A stretch of DNA of 64,000 bases from Ensifer sp. MPMI2T (GTDB lineage: Bacteria; Pseudomonadota; Alphaproteobacteria; Rhizobiales; Rhizobiaceae), in NCBI RefSeq assembly GCF_004827385.1, contig NZ_SRXN01000023.1, positions 1-64,000 on the forward strand, written 5' to 3'. The notes under the pieces are model-generated. The model did not search any database. It worked only from the letters and a program-made list of their open reading frames with translations, and was not told the origin of the DNA. Below, in pieces: positions 1 through 8,509 of this stretch (position 1 is the first letter of the stretch; each line of letters starts with the position of its first letter). The position numbers were made by a program, and so were the translations under genes.

Positions 1-211
1 CGCGCGGCTGATGTCGTGTCAGAACGTCATCGAGACGCTTGCGGTCGCGAATGTCACCTTTTTCGAGAACGCCCCATTTGACGAACTCTTCATGGCCGTT
101 CGAGAGGTTGTCGTAGACGATGGGCTGGTAGCCCCTGGCGGCCAGTTGGAGGCACGTATGGGAGCCGATATAGCCGGCGCCGCCGACGACAAGAATGTTG
201 TTGTTCTGCAC
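1..211 (-). CDS. galE: UDP-glucose 4-epimerase, N-terminal part (cut by window edge)
   Basis: About 70 residues are visible; the rest lies beyond the left edge. The protein starts at a GTG (209-211) seven bases after a GAGG ribosome site. Early residues show the Rossmann motif of short-chain epimerases, [16 protein letters not shown], followed by [12 protein letters not shown] and GDIRD, which are typical of GalE/ExoB. The family interconverts UDP-glucose and UDP-galactose. It is the last visible gene of the minus-strand polysaccharide operon that begins at 5017, about 155 bases after the GT2 gene. It would supply UDP-galactose for the ExoY-type priming transferase at 15726. Another UDP-sugar epimerase specificity is possible because the C-terminal half is not seen. 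Confidence 0.85.
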   Translation of the reverse strand, partial: MQNNNILVVGGAGYIGSHTCLQLAARGYQPIVYDNLSNGHEEFVKWGVLEKGDIRDRKRLDDVLTRHQPR

Positions 212-366
212 AGGCAACCTCAGGGGATGACTTGGGAAGATTGCGACAGGCGCGTGGGCTCCGCAGCGGTGAATTTCCGACACATTGTGAACGTCCTGCA
301 ATAAAACGGTATTTTCTCCTCAACGCCGCTTTTTCAGCGACGGCTGCCGATCACAGTTAGGGCTCA

Positions 367-1341
367 TCATATCCTCACCTGGCGGTGCGGCAGGCGCTCG
401 ACGATGTTTGCGACGGCCGAACGGGAAACAGCGAGTGCGCGCAGCAGGCGTTGCCGATGAAGGGCATGCGCACGAGGGTTCGGTCCGTTCGCCAGCGCCG
501 TGCGGGCGGTCCGTATCGGCTCGGCCAAGTTGGCGGCAACCTCCGGCAGCGCCACCATCTCTGCCTCCAGCCGGTCGAGATAGGCACGGAGCCCGTCCGC
601 CGCCGCTTGGCGCAAACGGGTGGTGGGGGCAGCGTAGAGCTTATCAGCCGCCCAGCGGAGGTGCTCCTCGGCGTGCCGGTGCAGCGCCTGTGGCTGCTTA
701 TAGGCCCGGTGGTCGCCGAGAAGCCCGGCGACATAGGCCACCTCGCCGAGTTCGCCGCAGCGCCACCACAACTCCATGTCCTGTAGGTATTGCCATGCGG
801 GGTCCCAGCAGCCCGCCTTAAAGAAGACATCGGTTCGGATGGTGGCGCCCGGCATAGCAATCATGTTGTTGAGCAGCAGCAGCTCCCGAAATGCTTCACC
901 GCTGTTGCTGTAGCTCAACGGAAAACGGCGACCGGGTATGGGTGCGCCGTCATAGGTGATCTGGCGGAAGCGGCCGTGGACCAAGGCTGGCCGGCGCCTC
1001 GCGGCGCGCCCAACCGCCTGCAGTGCGCCCGGTGCGAGACGATCATCTGCATGCAGGGTGACGAGGTAGTCCGCATCCGAGCCGGCGGCGTAGGCGCGGT
1101 TCCAATTATCGGTGCGGGATACGGTGTCCTGGTGAAGTGCGGGCCGCAGTCGCGGCGAGGCATGGGCCTCTATGATCTCCCGGCTGTCATCTGAGGAGCC
1201 GTTGTCACAGACATGCACTTCGAAGGCCGGGTAGTCCTGCGAGAGTGCGCTCGCGAGCGCCTCCGCAAGAGTCTCGGCATTATTGAAGCAGGGAATGATG
1301 ACGGCGAGAGAGGGTATCTTTGTGGATTGCTGGGCTGCCAT
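367..1341 (-). CDS. family 2 glycosyltransferase
   Basis: This 324-residue protein has a GT-A fold signature near its start (AVIIPCFNNAETLAEAL, then HVCDNGSSDD) and the metal-binding LHADD around residue 100. It lacks membrane segments and probably acts in the cytoplasm, adding one sugar to the lipid-linked repeat unit. I chose the ATG at 1341 because a GGGAG site lies six bases upstream; the longer frame to 1458 would run over the preceding gene. It is the fifth gene of a minus-strand operon with nucleotidyltransferase-like proteins and is followed by galE. Donor and acceptor cannot be read from the sequence. Confidence 0.85.
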   Translation of the reverse strand: MAAQQSTKIPSLAVIIPCFNNAETLAEALASALSQDYPAFEVHVCDNGSSDDSREIIEAHASPRLRPALHQDTVSRTDNWNRAYAAGSDADYLVTLHADDRLAPGALQAVGRAARRRPALVHGRFRQITYDGAPIPGRRFPLSYSNSGEAFRELLLLNNMIAMPGATIRTDVFFKAGCWDPAWQYLQDMELWWRCGELGEVAYVAGLLGDHRAYKQPQALHRHAEEHLRWAADKLYAAPTTRLRQAAADGLRAYLDRLEAEMVALPEVAANLAEPIRTARTALANGPNPRAHALHRQRLLRALAVSRSAVANIVERLPHRQVRI

Positions 1342-1454
1342 GGTTAACTCCCGTCGGTCTTGCTGCGGCGTGTTTGATCCCTGGGGGCCGGATCGGATTA
1401 GCGGGCCCGCGCTTAAATTGGGTTGCGGAGTGGCACCCTCCTTCCAATGCTGGA

Positions 1455-2240
1455 TCATTCACCACACTGCATCGCATGGCCCTTGTCATGCCGCGTCTGG
1501 TCGGCCAGGCTGGCCCCGTTAATTTTCACATCCAACACCTTCCGCGCCGGCAGGCACCGCACGTCGAGCCCCTGAGCCACAACGCCGTTCAGCATGGGGC
1601 AGACAAAGAGCGCACCTTGGTGTGACAGCGTCGCGCGATGGTGCAGGCTGTGCGCAAAAGCCGCATGGAAGGTAACAACATCGCGAAAGGCATAAACACC
1701 GGCCGACGCGGTCCCGGAGATGACCACCTTCTCCCTTGCCTCCTGCATCCGCCCATCCGGAGCAAGCCGCAGATAGCTGTATTGCGGATGGCGGGAGGCG
1801 AAGGTCAGCGCAAGCCCGCCCAGAGCGGGATCGGCTGCGAAGGCTGCGGCCACATCCGCATCGCTCTCGAACATGATGTCGCACAGATCGACGATGACCG
1901 GCGCCTCCGGCCAAGCGATCAGCGCTGCGCCCGCCACGGCGCTCCAGGCGGCGCCGCCGCTGGCATGCGACAACCACGCGATTCTCGCTGCGGGATATTC
2001 CACAGCGAGCGTCTCGCGCGCAAAGCGCTGCGACGCGGCGGTGTTCCGCAGCACGAACACGGGCGCTGCGGCCGCGCTCCACCAGGGACGTGCTTTCAGC
2101 GTGGCGCGCAGCAGCGTGAGGCCTCCGACCACCATTTCCGCCTTCACGGAGCCATCTGACCGTTCAAAGTCCGGCCCCGCCAGGGGAATGATGATGTTCA
2201 GCGGCGCCGAAGCGCGATGTCTTTCGCCATCGTTAGGCAT
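1455..2240 (-). CDS. degenerate nucleotidyltransferase-like protein
   Basis: This 261-residue protein aligns along its length with each half of the tandem nucleotidyltransferase encoded just upstream: an N-terminal IIIPLAGPDF segment in place of the usual glycine-rich GxGxR loop, an IVDLCDIMFESDAD segment in place of the metal-binding NSDQ region, then SYLRLAPDGR and KVVISGTASAGVYAF. The signature loop and the acidic metal site are both altered, so catalysis is doubtful and it may be a regulatory or structural partner. The ATG at 2240 overlaps the upstream stop by eight bases, which indicates translational coupling; the longer frame to 2387 lies inside the upstream gene. No function is established. 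Confidence 0.65.
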   Translation of the reverse strand: MPNDGERHRASAPLNIIIPLAGPDFERSDGSVKAEMVVGGLTLLRATLKARPWWSAAAAPVFVLRNTAASQRFARETLAVEYPAARIAWLSHASGGAAWSAVAGAALIAWPEAPVIVDLCDIMFESDADVAAAFAADPALGGLALTFASRHPQYSYLRLAPDGRMQEAREKVVISGTASAGVYAFRDVVTFHAAFAHSLHHRATLSHQGALFVCPMLNGVVAQGLDVRCLPARKVLDVKINGASLADQTRHDKGHAMQCGE

Positions 2241-3723
2241 AGGCTTGCTCGCGGTCCTGCAGGTACCGGGCCAGATCCTCGGGCGTGCCCAGGCCATGCA
2301 TGCTGCGCTGGTCGATCTCGTATACACCGATGCGCGCGCCGTTGCGGATGGCGTAGTTGTAGCTGGGGCAAACATAGAACTCGCCATTGGTGCGGTCGTT
2401 ATGCACCATCATGTCGAGTGCCGCCTTCATGTAGTCGCCCGCCCGCCGAAAGAAATAGATGCCGACCGTCGCGAGATCGGAGATCGGCTGCTTCTCGGCG
2501 ACCCGCAGCACGAAGCCTGCCGCATCGGTCTCCGCGAAGGACCATTTCGGATCGCGTGTCGGGTCGCGGAAAACGAGGATCGACCCGTCCAGGTCGCGCG
2601 AGATGCAATCATCGATGAAGTCACCGATGTGCATGTCCACAACCTGGTCAGAGTTGGCGATCAACAACGGCGCCTCCTCGTCGATTTGCTGACGAGCGAG
2701 GAGCACGGTGCAGGCGGTGCCCTCTGTGAGTTGATCGACCGGAACGATACCCACGCCCTGCGAGCGAAGCTCGGCCACGGAATCGGCCTGGCAGTCAAGG
2801 TGGTCGCGCAGCAGCAGTACGGTGGGGCGGCCACCGGGCGGCAAGGCGTTATCAAGCACATGCTGTATCATCGGCCGGCCAAGCACGTCGATGAAGGGCT
2901 TCGGCCGTTGGAAACCAACCTTTGCGAAGCGGCTGCCCCGCCCGGCAGCTGGCACCACCAATTGCACCGGCCGAATGGCATGCGTGGCAAGACGCTGCAC
3001 GCCGTTCACCTCGAAATTCTCGATCATCTTCGGGTTGTAGAAACTGTGGTACTGGTCCGCGCTGATGGTTGCCGAGACGACGCGACCACCGTCGAGGATT
3101 ACCTCGTTCAACGAGGAGCTGACATAATATCGCCCTTCCACGGTGACCCCGTGCCGCAGCGCAGCGGCGGCCGCCTTGAAGAACAGCCGAGCCTCGCGGA
3201 AATAGTAAAATCCGGCGATGGCCCGGTTGCTGATTACCTCCTTCTCGGATGTGCGGTTCACCAGCCCGTCGTCCCCAAGGGTCGTATAAGACCAGCGCGG
3301 ATGAATCGTCTCAAAAGTAATGACGCCGGCATCCGCCCTGGCCGCCTCGAAATCCGCAATCACGGAGGAGAGACGGATGTCGATGATCTGGTCGCTGTTT
3401 GCGATGACGAGCGGCTCGCTAGGGTCGATGACGTCGACCGCCATGAGGCAGGTACAGAGCGCTCCGGCGGTTGGTCCCTTCAACATCAACATCTGAGAAC
3501 GACCGTCGGTGCTGAGGTCGAAGATCCGCTCGTAGGAATATCGTACCGCCTCTTGCTGATCGACGATGAACAGGAAGCGTGTCTCGGCGCCGAGCGACTT
3601 CATGTTGTCGATGGCCCATTGGATCATCGGCTTCCCCGCCACTTCTATGAGTGGGCGCGGATAAGCATAGTCGTCCGGGCTGAAATAGGTGCTCGGGCCG
3701 TTGGCCGGGAATAGAACGATCAT
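2233..3723 (-). CDS. tandem-domain sugar nucleotidyltransferase-like protein
   Basis: This 496-residue protein holds two nucleotidyltransferase domains, roughly 1-240 and 250-496. The second has a near-canonical loop, VVPAAGRGSRFAKVGFQRPKPF, while the first has the altered VLFPANGPSTYF but keeps YPRPLIEVAGKPMI. Both keep an IANSDQ motif and a matching W-S-Y/F segment before a GFYYF or GIYFF strand. The family activates sugar or polyol phosphates with NTP, here presumably in the cytoplasm. Stop and start overlap by four bases with the HAD gene upstream. The likely role is making an unusual NDP-activated donor for the EPS. The substrate is unknown. Confidence 0.75.
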   Translation of the reverse strand: MIVLFPANGPSTYFSPDDYAYPRPLIEVAGKPMIQWAIDNMKSLGAETRFLFIVDQQEAVRYSYERIFDLSTDGRSQMLMLKGPTAGALCTCLMAVDVIDPSEPLVIANSDQIIDIRLSSVIADFEAARADAGVITFETIHPRWSYTTLGDDGLVNRTSEKEVISNRAIAGFYYFREARLFFKAAAAALRHGVTVEGRYYVSSSLNEVILDGGRVVSATISADQYHSFYNPKMIENFEVNGVQRLATHAIRPVQLVVPAAGRGSRFAKVGFQRPKPFIDVLGRPMIQHVLDNALPPGGRPTVLLLRDHLDCQADSVAELRSQGVGIVPVDQLTEGTACTVLLARQQIDEEAPLLIANSDQVVDMHIGDFIDDCISRDLDGSILVFRDPTRDPKWSFAETDAAGFVLRVAEKQPISDLATVGIYFFRRAGDYMKAALDMMVHNDRTNGEFYVCPSYNYAIRNGARIGVYEIDQRSMHGLGTPEDLARYLQDREQAYA

Positions 3724-4349
3724 GCCGGCACCTCCGATACAAGGTTGATTTCATAAACGATCCTGGCGTACACGACATCGGTCGGCGAGCCGATCTGCAG
3801 GACATGCGCGCCGCTATCGCGCGCCGCCTTCAGCCCATATTCGTTGTCTTCTAGGATCAGACATTCCTCCGGCTGCAGGCCAAAGCGCTCCATCGTGGTA
3901 AGGTACATCTCCGGATCCGGCTTTGAGCGCGTGACGTCCTCGTTCGAGACGATCAGGTCGATGTAGTCGATCAGCCCAGCGCGCCGCATCATCGATTCAA
4001 CGGTGTCGCGTATCGAGTTCGAGCAGACTGCGATCTGATAGCCCTCATGCTTGAGTCGGCTGAGGGCGTATTGATGCGCGAAGACGGGCCGGCAACGCGT
4101 GTAGATCAGCTCCATCGTGTAGTCCTGTTTCAGGGAGTGGATCAACTCGCTGAGGCCATGCGGCAGACCATTGGAGCGCGACAGTATCTCCAGCTTGCGG
4201 CGGGTCGGCAGGCCGTCGAAAGTGGCAAGGTGCGCCTGACGGTCGATCGGCATGCCGAAGAGCTCAAGCGCCCGGTTCAGTGCCTCGTAATGCCATTCTT
4301 TGGCATCGATCAGCACGCCGTCCATGTCGAAGAAAACACCTCGGATCAT
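3720..4349 (-). CDS. HAD-superfamily phosphatase (subfamily IA)
   Basis: This 209-residue protein opens with the HAD nucleophile motif FFDMDGVLIDA (Asp8 and Asp10), has a helical cap, then motif II AVCSNS, and a late KPDPEMYL and LILEDNEYG for the lysine and acidic motifs. It is complete and looks catalytically intact. Family members remove phosphate from sugar or polyol phosphates, or act as phosphomutases. ATG 4349 overlaps the upstream stop by four bases and the downstream gene by four, so it is translated together with the nucleotidyltransferase. In this context it probably processes a phosphorylated intermediate before or after nucleotidyl activation. Confidence 0.85.
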   Translation of the reverse strand: MIRGVFFDMDGVLIDAKEWHYEALNRALELFGMPIDRQAHLATFDGLPTRRKLEILSRSNGLPHGLSELIHSLKQDYTMELIYTRCRPVFAHQYALSRLKHEGYQIAVCSNSIRDTVESMMRRAGLIDYIDLIVSNEDVTRSKPDPEMYLTTMERFGLQPEECLILEDNEYGLKAARDSGAHVLQIGSPTDVVYARIVYEINLVSEVPA

Positions 4350-5017
4350 TGGACTTTCTCCTGATGCATCCAGGCGAAACTCTGCTGCGCTAAATCCGGC
4401 AGATCGGTGCACAGCATCAGTCGCTCAAGCGGCAGACCGCCCATCGCAGCACGTCGAAGCGCGGCCGACCACTCGGCCCAGGCCGCTGCCTGCGGACGCT
4501 TGTGCAATTCCGGCGACACCATCGCAACAAACTTGCCGCGCGCAAGATCAGCGATGGCACGCTCGATCGAAGCGGGTGCGTCGGTGAAGGAGTCCACCCA
4601 CACGCCGTAGCAGCGTTCATAGAAGGCCGGGGCGAGCTCAACCTCACTGAAGCGGGTGAAGACCGGAAGGGCGGTTTCAAGATAAGGCCTGAGATCCGGG
4701 ACCGACGCGTCAAAGACGAAGGCTCGGTTTGTCACGCCGTAGCGTTGAAGCAGCGGGACGAGAACGGAGCAGAGTCCGTCTGCCTTGATGTTGATGGCCA
4801 GCCGACCCGGCGCACCATACGCCGCATAGCGCTCGAGCACGCACTCGAAAGGCAAGGCCCCGGCTGCAGGGGGATCATGCGAAATAACGAGGGCCCCGTT
4901 CAGATCGCGAACATCCAGCTCGACGCCGTGGCCGGCGGCAAAGGCCTTATCGAAGGCGGTCAGAGTGTTTCGCTCATGGGGCGCATGCCACCAGCCACGA
5001 TGCGCAAGGATTATCAT
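4346..5017 (-). CDS. glycerophosphodiester phosphodiesterase-like protein
   Basis: This 223-residue protein has the GDPD/PI-PLC TIM-barrel signature at its start: LAHRGWWHAPHERNTLTAF, then ELDVRD and ISHDPP, which provide the two histidines and the acidic metal ligands of the family. No signal peptide is seen, so it is cytoplasmic. It is the first gene of the minus operon and overlaps the HAD gene by four bases. GDPD enzymes split glycerophosphodiesters into glycerol 3-phosphate and an alcohol. Its presence with a phosphatase and nucleotidyltransferases suggests that it supplies or edits a glycerol-phosphate-like decoration. That role is inference. Confidence 0.75.
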   Translation of the reverse strand: MIILAHRGWWHAPHERNTLTAFDKAFAAGHGVELDVRDLNGALVISHDPPAAGALPFECVLERYAAYGAPGRLAINIKADGLCSVLVPLLQRYGVTNRAFVFDASVPDLRPYLETALPVFTRFSEVELAPAFYERCYGVWVDSFTDAPASIERAIADLARGKFVAMVSPELHKRPQAAAWAEWSAALRRAAMGGLPLERLMLCTDLPDLAQQSFAWMHQEKVQ

Positions 5018-5151
5018 CGCTTATGCGCTCCGGACTAGACGGGCCGCAATGCCTGCGCCAATCCCGTGTTCAGCGCCTGCACGCGAGCTATTTTCGCATC
5101 GTGCTCTGCTGACCATCTTTCACTTTCCCCATCGCCGCTAAAAACTAGGGC

Positions 5152-5220
5152 AACTTTGCTGCACCGCGGCGAAGCTGTATGTGACCAAAGTCATAATGAT
5201 TGAGAAAAAATTCTGATAGG
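5152..5220. promoter_or_regulatory. 69-bp conserved promoter block, copy A
   Basis: This block in the 352-bp gap between the divergent GDPD operon and the flippase gene aligns without gaps to the reverse complement of 15624-15692, with 58 of 69 positions identical. It contains the CRP-like palindrome at 5178-5195. Read toward the minus operon, a CAAAGT hexamer (5158-5153) lies about 31 bp from the palindrome centre, matching the position of CAAAAT in the other copy. The rest of the gap is AT-richer than the flanking genes and shows no other clear signal. Confidence 0.7.
5178..5195. promoter_or_regulatory. CRP-like operator 1
   Basis: The sequence TATGTGACCAAAGTCATA is an imperfect palindrome of the TGTGA-N6-TCA type. 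The same word, extended to GAAGCTGTATGTGACCAA, recurs in front of the exoY operon, and a related perfect core is found at 10375. The likely binder is the Crp/Fnr protein encoded at 14607-15329. Confidence 0.7.
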
Positions 5221-5369
5221 AAACCCACTGAATATACCGCAAGTAATTGATTATCTATTCCTGCTTCTGAGAGAAACGTCTTTGCGGAAAGTGACCTTGC
5301 GGCCGTGATTTTCAAAAATTTCCTTGTCTGGCTTGCCCATGTTCTTTGCTGTATTGCTGGAGATAGCCC

Positions 5370-6965
5370 TTGCGCTTTTTATTTTGTGGCGGAGGAGCAA
5401 CTGACGAAAGTGGCGCTATCCCCCCGTCTCGGCGCGCCTTGGATGCGCCGCCGATGAAGTCGTCAGACATCGTAACCGGGCCGAAGGTGAGGCAGGCAGC
5501 CCGCTCATCCACCTCACGCGATGCGCTCTGGGTATCCGGCGCACGCTTGGTTAGCCAGATCTGCGGTATTGGCGCCCTGCTGATCGCCGCACGCATCCTC
5601 TCGCCGGCGCAGGTCGGCGTTTTCGCCATGATTTCCGCGATGGTGCTGCTGCAATCCAAGGTCGCTGAGGCGGGGTGGAGCGAATACCTTATTGCTGCGC
5701 CGCGCGGTAAGGAGTTGCCCGGAACCCTACTCTATTGTGCACTCGCGAGCGGCGTCGCCTTCACGCTGCTCGGCCTCTGTGGGCTCGCCATCTGGTTTGT
5801 CTGGTTGGAACCTGAAGGCGCCACCTTCCTCACTCTGCTTTTACTGATGGCCACGATCGCTCCCGGCACGTTCATCATCTGCCAGAGCGGTGTGCTGGTA
5901 CGGGCACGGCGGTTGCGTGACATTGCCTGCTATCAGGCGGTGTCCGAACTCTGCGGCCTGCTGGTGACTGCGGGAGGATTGCTGCTGGGGTGGGATATCG
6001 TCGCACTGGCAGCGGGGCGCTGCTGCGTCGTGCTCGTCGCTCTAGTGATGGCTACGAGATTTGCGCGCTGGCTGCCTCGGTGGGAATTCAGGCTGAGCGT
6101 GGCCCGAGAGGCCTCAGGCTATTCGGCGCGCCTGCTGATGTCCCGCCTGATACAATTCGCGCAGAGCTATGGAGCGGAGTTCTTGATTGTGTTCTTCATC
6201 GGCGTGACTGAGGTTGGCCTCTATCGAATCGCCAGTCGCATGGTGGGTGCAGTGACCGAGCTCGTCTCCGAGCCGGTGCGAATGCTGGCCTGGAGCTACT
6301 TCTCGCGCCAGCAGGGCGATGCGGGCGGCCGCGAGGGGTTGAGCCGGCTCACCGGACTGATGTTGGCTGCCACGGCTTTCGCCGCACTTCCGGTTTTCCT
6401 GGGCCTCGCTGTGGTGGCACAGAAGCTCGTGCATGTGCTACTCGGGGAGCTGTGGATTGCGGCTGCCCCGGTTCTGGTCCTTTTGGCCGCCGCGCGGGGC
6501 ATTGCTGTTGTCCAGATGCTAAACGAGCCTGTGCTCAGCATCATCGGCCGCGTTGCCCTGTTGCCGCGCCTGAACATGCTGTTTACTGCGGTGAGCCTTA
6601 CCTGCCTTGCAATCGCAGGTTTGATCAGGCCGGAACTACTCGACATCGCCGTTTCCCAAGTGGTGGCAGCGGTGCTGACTACGGCCACATCGCTCCATGT
6701 GCTGCAGCGAGGCACGGGGTTTTGCTGGCCGTCACTGCTGCGCAGGATCCTGCCCGCCGGCCTAGGCGCGTGTCTCATGGCCGCCGCGGTCGGGGTGTTT
6801 TTCCAAACAACTGGCGGCTTCCACCTGCTTCCTGTGATGGAACTGCTGGTCGCAGTGGTGCTGGGCGGCCTAGTCTATGGTGTCATCGCCTGGACCAGCG
6901 GCCATGCCTTGATGGCTGAGCTCAGCGATGTGACGGAAGCGACTGCAGCGCCGCGCGTCTCATAA
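5370..6965 (+). CDS. polysaccharide flippase (Wzx/ExoT-like)
   Basis: This 531-residue, strongly hydrophobic protein has about a dozen membrane segments and the MOP-family pattern: an N-terminal ALWVSGARLVSQ helix, then LIAARILSPAQVGVFAM, and later GVTEVGLYRIASRM. Members flip lipid-linked repeat units across the inner membrane. A TTG start at 5370 has a GGAG site seven bases upstream; an ATG at 5454 (MKSSDIV) is the alternative but has no ribosome site. It is divergent from the GDPD operon and shares its operator region. With the ExoY, ExoF and polymerase genes it completes a Wzx/Wzy-dependent pathway. Confidence 0.85.
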   Translation: MRFLFCGGGATDESGAIPPSRRALDAPPMKSSDIVTGPKVRQAARSSTSRDALWVSGARLVSQICGIGALLIAARILSPAQVGVFAMISAMVLLQSKVAEAGWSEYLIAAPRGKELPGTLLYCALASGVAFTLLGLCGLAIWFVWLEPEGATFLTLLLLMATIAPGTFIICQSGVLVRARRLRDIACYQAVSELCGLLVTAGGLLLGWDIVALAAGRCCVVLVALVMATRFARWLPRWEFRLSVAREASGYSARLLMSRLIQFAQSYGAEFLIVFFIGVTEVGLYRIASRMVGAVTELVSEPVRMLAWSYFSRQQGDAGGREGLSRLTGLMLAATAFAALPVFLGLAVVAQKLVHVLLGELWIAAAPVLVLLAAARGIAVVQMLNEPVLSIIGRVALLPRLNMLFTAVSLTCLAIAGLIRPELLDIAVSQVVAAVLTTATSLHVLQRGTGFCWPSLLRRILPAGLGACLMAAAVGVFFQTTGGFHLLPVMELLVAVVLGGLVYGVIAWTSGHALMAELSDVTEATAAPRVS

Positions 6966-7064
6966 GGCGCGCAACGGAAGCTGTAGCGCTTTGAACTGCT
7001 GTATGTTTTATCCTCAAACCTGCGACGATTTAAGGAAACATGCAGCAGCAAGTTTAGGTCACGC

Positions 7065-8492
7065 CTATGCTCGCCCAAATTCGTCTACAATGCGGATGAT
7101 GTCATCCTCCCCGAGGTAGGAACCCGTTTGCACCTCAATCATTTCGAGCATGATCTTACCGGGATTGGCGAGACGATGAACCTCGCCCTGTGGGATATAT
7201 ACGGACTCGTTTTCGCGAACGATTTTGACGTCGTTGCCAACAGTGACTTCCGCCGTCCCTTTGACACAGATCCAATGCTCGGAGCGATGATGGTGTTTCT
7301 GCAGCGAGAGCTTCTTGCCAGGCGTCACGAACAGCCGCTTCACCTGGAAACGGTCGCCATTCAGAACTGAGGTATAGCCGCCCCATGGGCGGTAGGAAGT
7401 GGGATGGCTTTCTGTCAGGCAGGCAGTCGTCTTGGTTGACGCCAATTGCTTCACGAGCTTACCGACATCCTGGCTTTCACAGAGCCGACCAACATAGACC
7501 GCATCTTCACTGGCAATGACGGCAACGCCCTCCAATCCCTGAACGGCAAGGTGGCTGGTGCGCGACATGACGAGCGAGTTTCTCGTGTTGATGAGGGTTG
7601 CATTGCCGGAACTGACGTTGCCGTCGTCATCGCGGTCCCCGAGCTTCCAGACCGCATCCCAGCTCCCCAAGTCCGACCAGGTAAAGGACGATGGCACGAC
7701 TGCAGCATTGGATGTCTTTTCCATGATCGCGTAGTCGAGAGAAATATCGGGGCACAGCATGAAAGCCTCGGCATCGAGGCGGGTGAAGTCGAGGTCGCTT
7801 GAACCTTTTTCCACCGCCTCTCTTGCTGCCCTTCCGACCGCCGGCGTTAAACCGTGGATTTCGTTCAAAACCTGGCCTGCAGAAAACATGAAGATTCCGG
7901 AATTCCAGACGAATCCGCCGGTCTCCACCATCCTTTGCGCCTCTGGGAGGGCAGGCTTCTCGACAAACTGCCTTACGACATGCGCTCCGCCCGGCAGCGC
8001 GGCGCCAATTTCTATATAGCCGTATCCGGTCGCCGGTTCTGTTGGGGTGATGCCGAAGGTCACCAGTTTGCCATCGGCTGCCGTCCGCTGCGCCACGCGG
8101 ATCGCATCGAAATAGGCAGCATCGGCCACGATGTCATGGTCGGAGGCCAGCACCTGCAGAACTGCGTCGCTCCCGAAACGTCGACTTACCATGGTTGCAG
8201 CCGCGGCGACGGCGGGCGCTGTATTGCGCGCAACGGGTTCCAGCAGGATGGCGGAAAGCGCGATACCGATCTCGCGAGCCTGTTCGGCGACGAGAAAACG
8301 GAAATCCTCATTCGTGATGACGACCGGCGCTTCATAGAGCGCCGGGTCCGAAACGCGACAAAGAGTGGCTTGGAAAAGGGTCCTGTCACCCACGAACTGG
8401 ATGAACTGCTTCGGAGCGCTTGCGCGCGACAGCGGCCAAAGACGTGTCCCCTTGCCGCCTGCCATGATCACCGGAACTACCCTGTTGCTCAT
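7065..8492 (-). CDS. manC: mannose-1-phosphate guanylyltransferase / mannose-6-phosphate isomerase
   Basis: This 475-residue protein has the length of the bifunctional type II enzymes. The N-terminus carries the pyrophosphorylase loop VIMAGGKGTRLWPLSR, followed by LASDHD and FVEKP, and the C-terminal cupin domain has LQKHHHRSEHW and YIPQGEVHRL, the metal-binding isomerase part. It makes GDP-mannose from mannose 1-phosphate in the cytosol. The ATG at 8492 is used here; an in-frame ATG at 8519 would overlap the phosphomannomutase gene. It follows that gene by 17 bases and is convergent with the flippase gene. It resembles rhizobial NoeJ. Confidence 0.9.
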   Translation of the reverse strand: MSNRVVPVIMAGGKGTRLWPLSRASAPKQFIQFVGDRTLFQATLCRVSDPALYEAPVVITNEDFRFLVAEQAREIGIALSAILLEPVARNTAPAVAAAATMVSRRFGSDAVLQVLASDHDIVADAAYFDAIRVAQRTAADGKLVTFGITPTEPATGYGYIEIGAALPGGAHVVRQFVEKPALPEAQRMVETGGFVWNSGIFMFSAGQVLNEIHGLTPAVGRAAREAVEKGSSDLDFTRLDAEAFMLCPDISLDYAIMEKTSNAAVVPSSFTWSDLGSWDAVWKLGDRDDDGNVSSGNATLINTRNSLVMSRTSHLAVQGLEGVAVIASEDAVYVGRLCESQDVGKLVKQLASTKTTACLTESHPTSYRPWGGYTSVLNGDRFQVKRLFVTPGKKLSLQKHHHRSEHWICVKGTAEVTVGNDVKIVRENESVYIPQGEVHRLANPGKIMLEMIEVQTGSYLGEDDIIRIVDEFGRA

Positions 8493-8509
8493 GCGAATAT
8501 TTCCAATGT

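Noticed and set aside
324..342. Short hairpin between the GT2 and galE genes
   Set aside because: The 7-bp stem contains a G-T pair and has no T tract in the direction of transcription, so a terminator cannot be supported.
1873..3714. 613-codon open frame on the plus strand
   Set aside because: It lies opposite the tandem nucleotidyltransferase and shows no domain; long antisense frames are common in GC-rich coding sequence.
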